This document shows positions 63,900 through 64,000 of a stretch of DNA of 64,000 nt, in pieces. The stretch's first letter is position 1, and each line of letters starts with the position of its first letter. This DNA comes from Ramlibacter monticola (GTDB lineage Bacteria; Pseudomonadota; Gammaproteobacteria; Burkholderiales; Burkholderiaceae_C): NCBI RefSeq assembly GCF_016722785.1, contig NZ_JAEQNE010000001.1:434001-498000 (forward strand). Direction: 5' to 3'. The notes beneath the pieces are model-generated. The model did no database searches. It saw only the letters and a list, made by a program, of their open reading frames with translations, and was not told the origin of the DNA. The position numbers were made by a program, and so were the translations under genes.

Positions 63900-64000
63900 A
63901 TGGAAATCAGGGACAAGGTGGTGGTGATCACCGGCGGCGCCAGCGGCATCGGCGCCGGCCTGGCCGAGCGCTGCGCCCGCGAGGGCGCGCGCGGGATCGT
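63900..64000 (+). CDS. Short-chain dehydrogenase/reductase (5' end only)
   Basis: The first 33 codons of an SDR gene cut by the window edge. VVVITGGASGIGAGLAE is the TGxxxGIG cofactor-binding motif of classical SDRs. GGAGGCACGC precedes the ATG. The active site, length and substrate cannot be seen. Confidence 0.85.
   Translation, partial: MEIRDKVVVITGGASGIGAGLAERCAREGARGI

Overview
The window is GC-rich chromosomal DNA of a betaproteobacterium, most likely a Comamonadaceae member (Ramlibacter/Variovorax-like). This is inferred from the gene set and family-typical arrangements: a phaC-phaA-phaB polyhydroxyalkanoate operon, a gentisate-pathway operon fed by a TRAP transporter, a Bug-type substrate-binding protein, a merR-like/ihfA/pheT/pheS/rplT/rpmI/infC/thrS block, a lysine-rich histone H1-like protein joined to a SWIB domain, and a bactofilin. 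Coding density is high. No transposase, prophage, integrase or CRISPR array is visible. Both edges cut genes: a hybrid histidine kinase on the left and a short-chain dehydrogenase on the right.

Layout. 1-3.7 kb: truncated histidine kinase, dusA, and two tandem paralogous small proteins of unknown function. 3.7-7.6 kb: phaB, phaA and phaC on the minus strand, with a perfect 7-1-7 palindrome (candidate PhaR operator) upstream of phaC. 7.6-11.3 kb: small membrane protein, pgeF, a zeta-class GST (maleylacetoacetate/maleylpyruvate isomerase), an esterase, an ABM-domain protein and an OmpA-type lipoprotein. 11.4-19.4 kb: MarR regulator divergent from an aromatic-acid operon (3-hydroxybenzoate 6-hydroxylase-like enzyme, FAD oxidoreductase, gentisate 1,2-dioxygenase, fumarylpyruvate hydrolase, three TRAP genes). 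19.4-24.1 kb: Nudix enzyme, then a signalling cassette of Ser/Thr kinase, FHA protein and a class III cyclase fused to FHA. 24.2-30.6 kb: GH63-like glycosidase, then a Sco-cytochrome c fusion, a small exported protein and a multicopper oxidase. 31-39.2 kb: tRNA-Pro and the translation block. 39.4-46.4 kb: zinc-ribbon protein, isocitrate lyase, GGCT-like protein, EamA exporter, H1/SWIB protein, TldD/PmbA pair. 46.4-53.2 kb: TPP enzyme divergent from tetR, followed by a Bug protein and three carbohydrate-type enzymes. 53.3-64 kb: bactofilin, several single genes, gspA-gspB, MFS transporter, an ArsR/BigR-like regulator with two YeeE/YedE proteins, 1-Cys peroxiredoxin, Nudix protein and a partial SDR gene.

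How the genes work together. PhaA, PhaB and PhaC make PHA from acetyl-CoA. The MarR-controlled operon would import an aromatic acid by TRAP, hydroxylate it to gentisate, cleave the ring and hydrolyse fumarylpyruvate to fumarate and pyruvate; the isomerase step can be supplied by the GST about 3 kb away. Isocitrate lyase opens the glyoxylate shunt. The translation block is one minus-strand unit with embedded control: infC starts at an AUC codon, hairpins precede rpmI, and an intrinsic terminator ends three bases before the pheS start codon. A 73-bp repeat occurs twice, in opposite orientations, each time inside an operon. The candidates I consider most worth follow-up are the kinase/FHA/cyclase-FHA cassette, the multicopper oxidase/Sco-cytochrome c cluster, the unexplained FAD oxidoreductase in the gentisate operon, the pheS terminator, and the paired operators around aceA and tetR.
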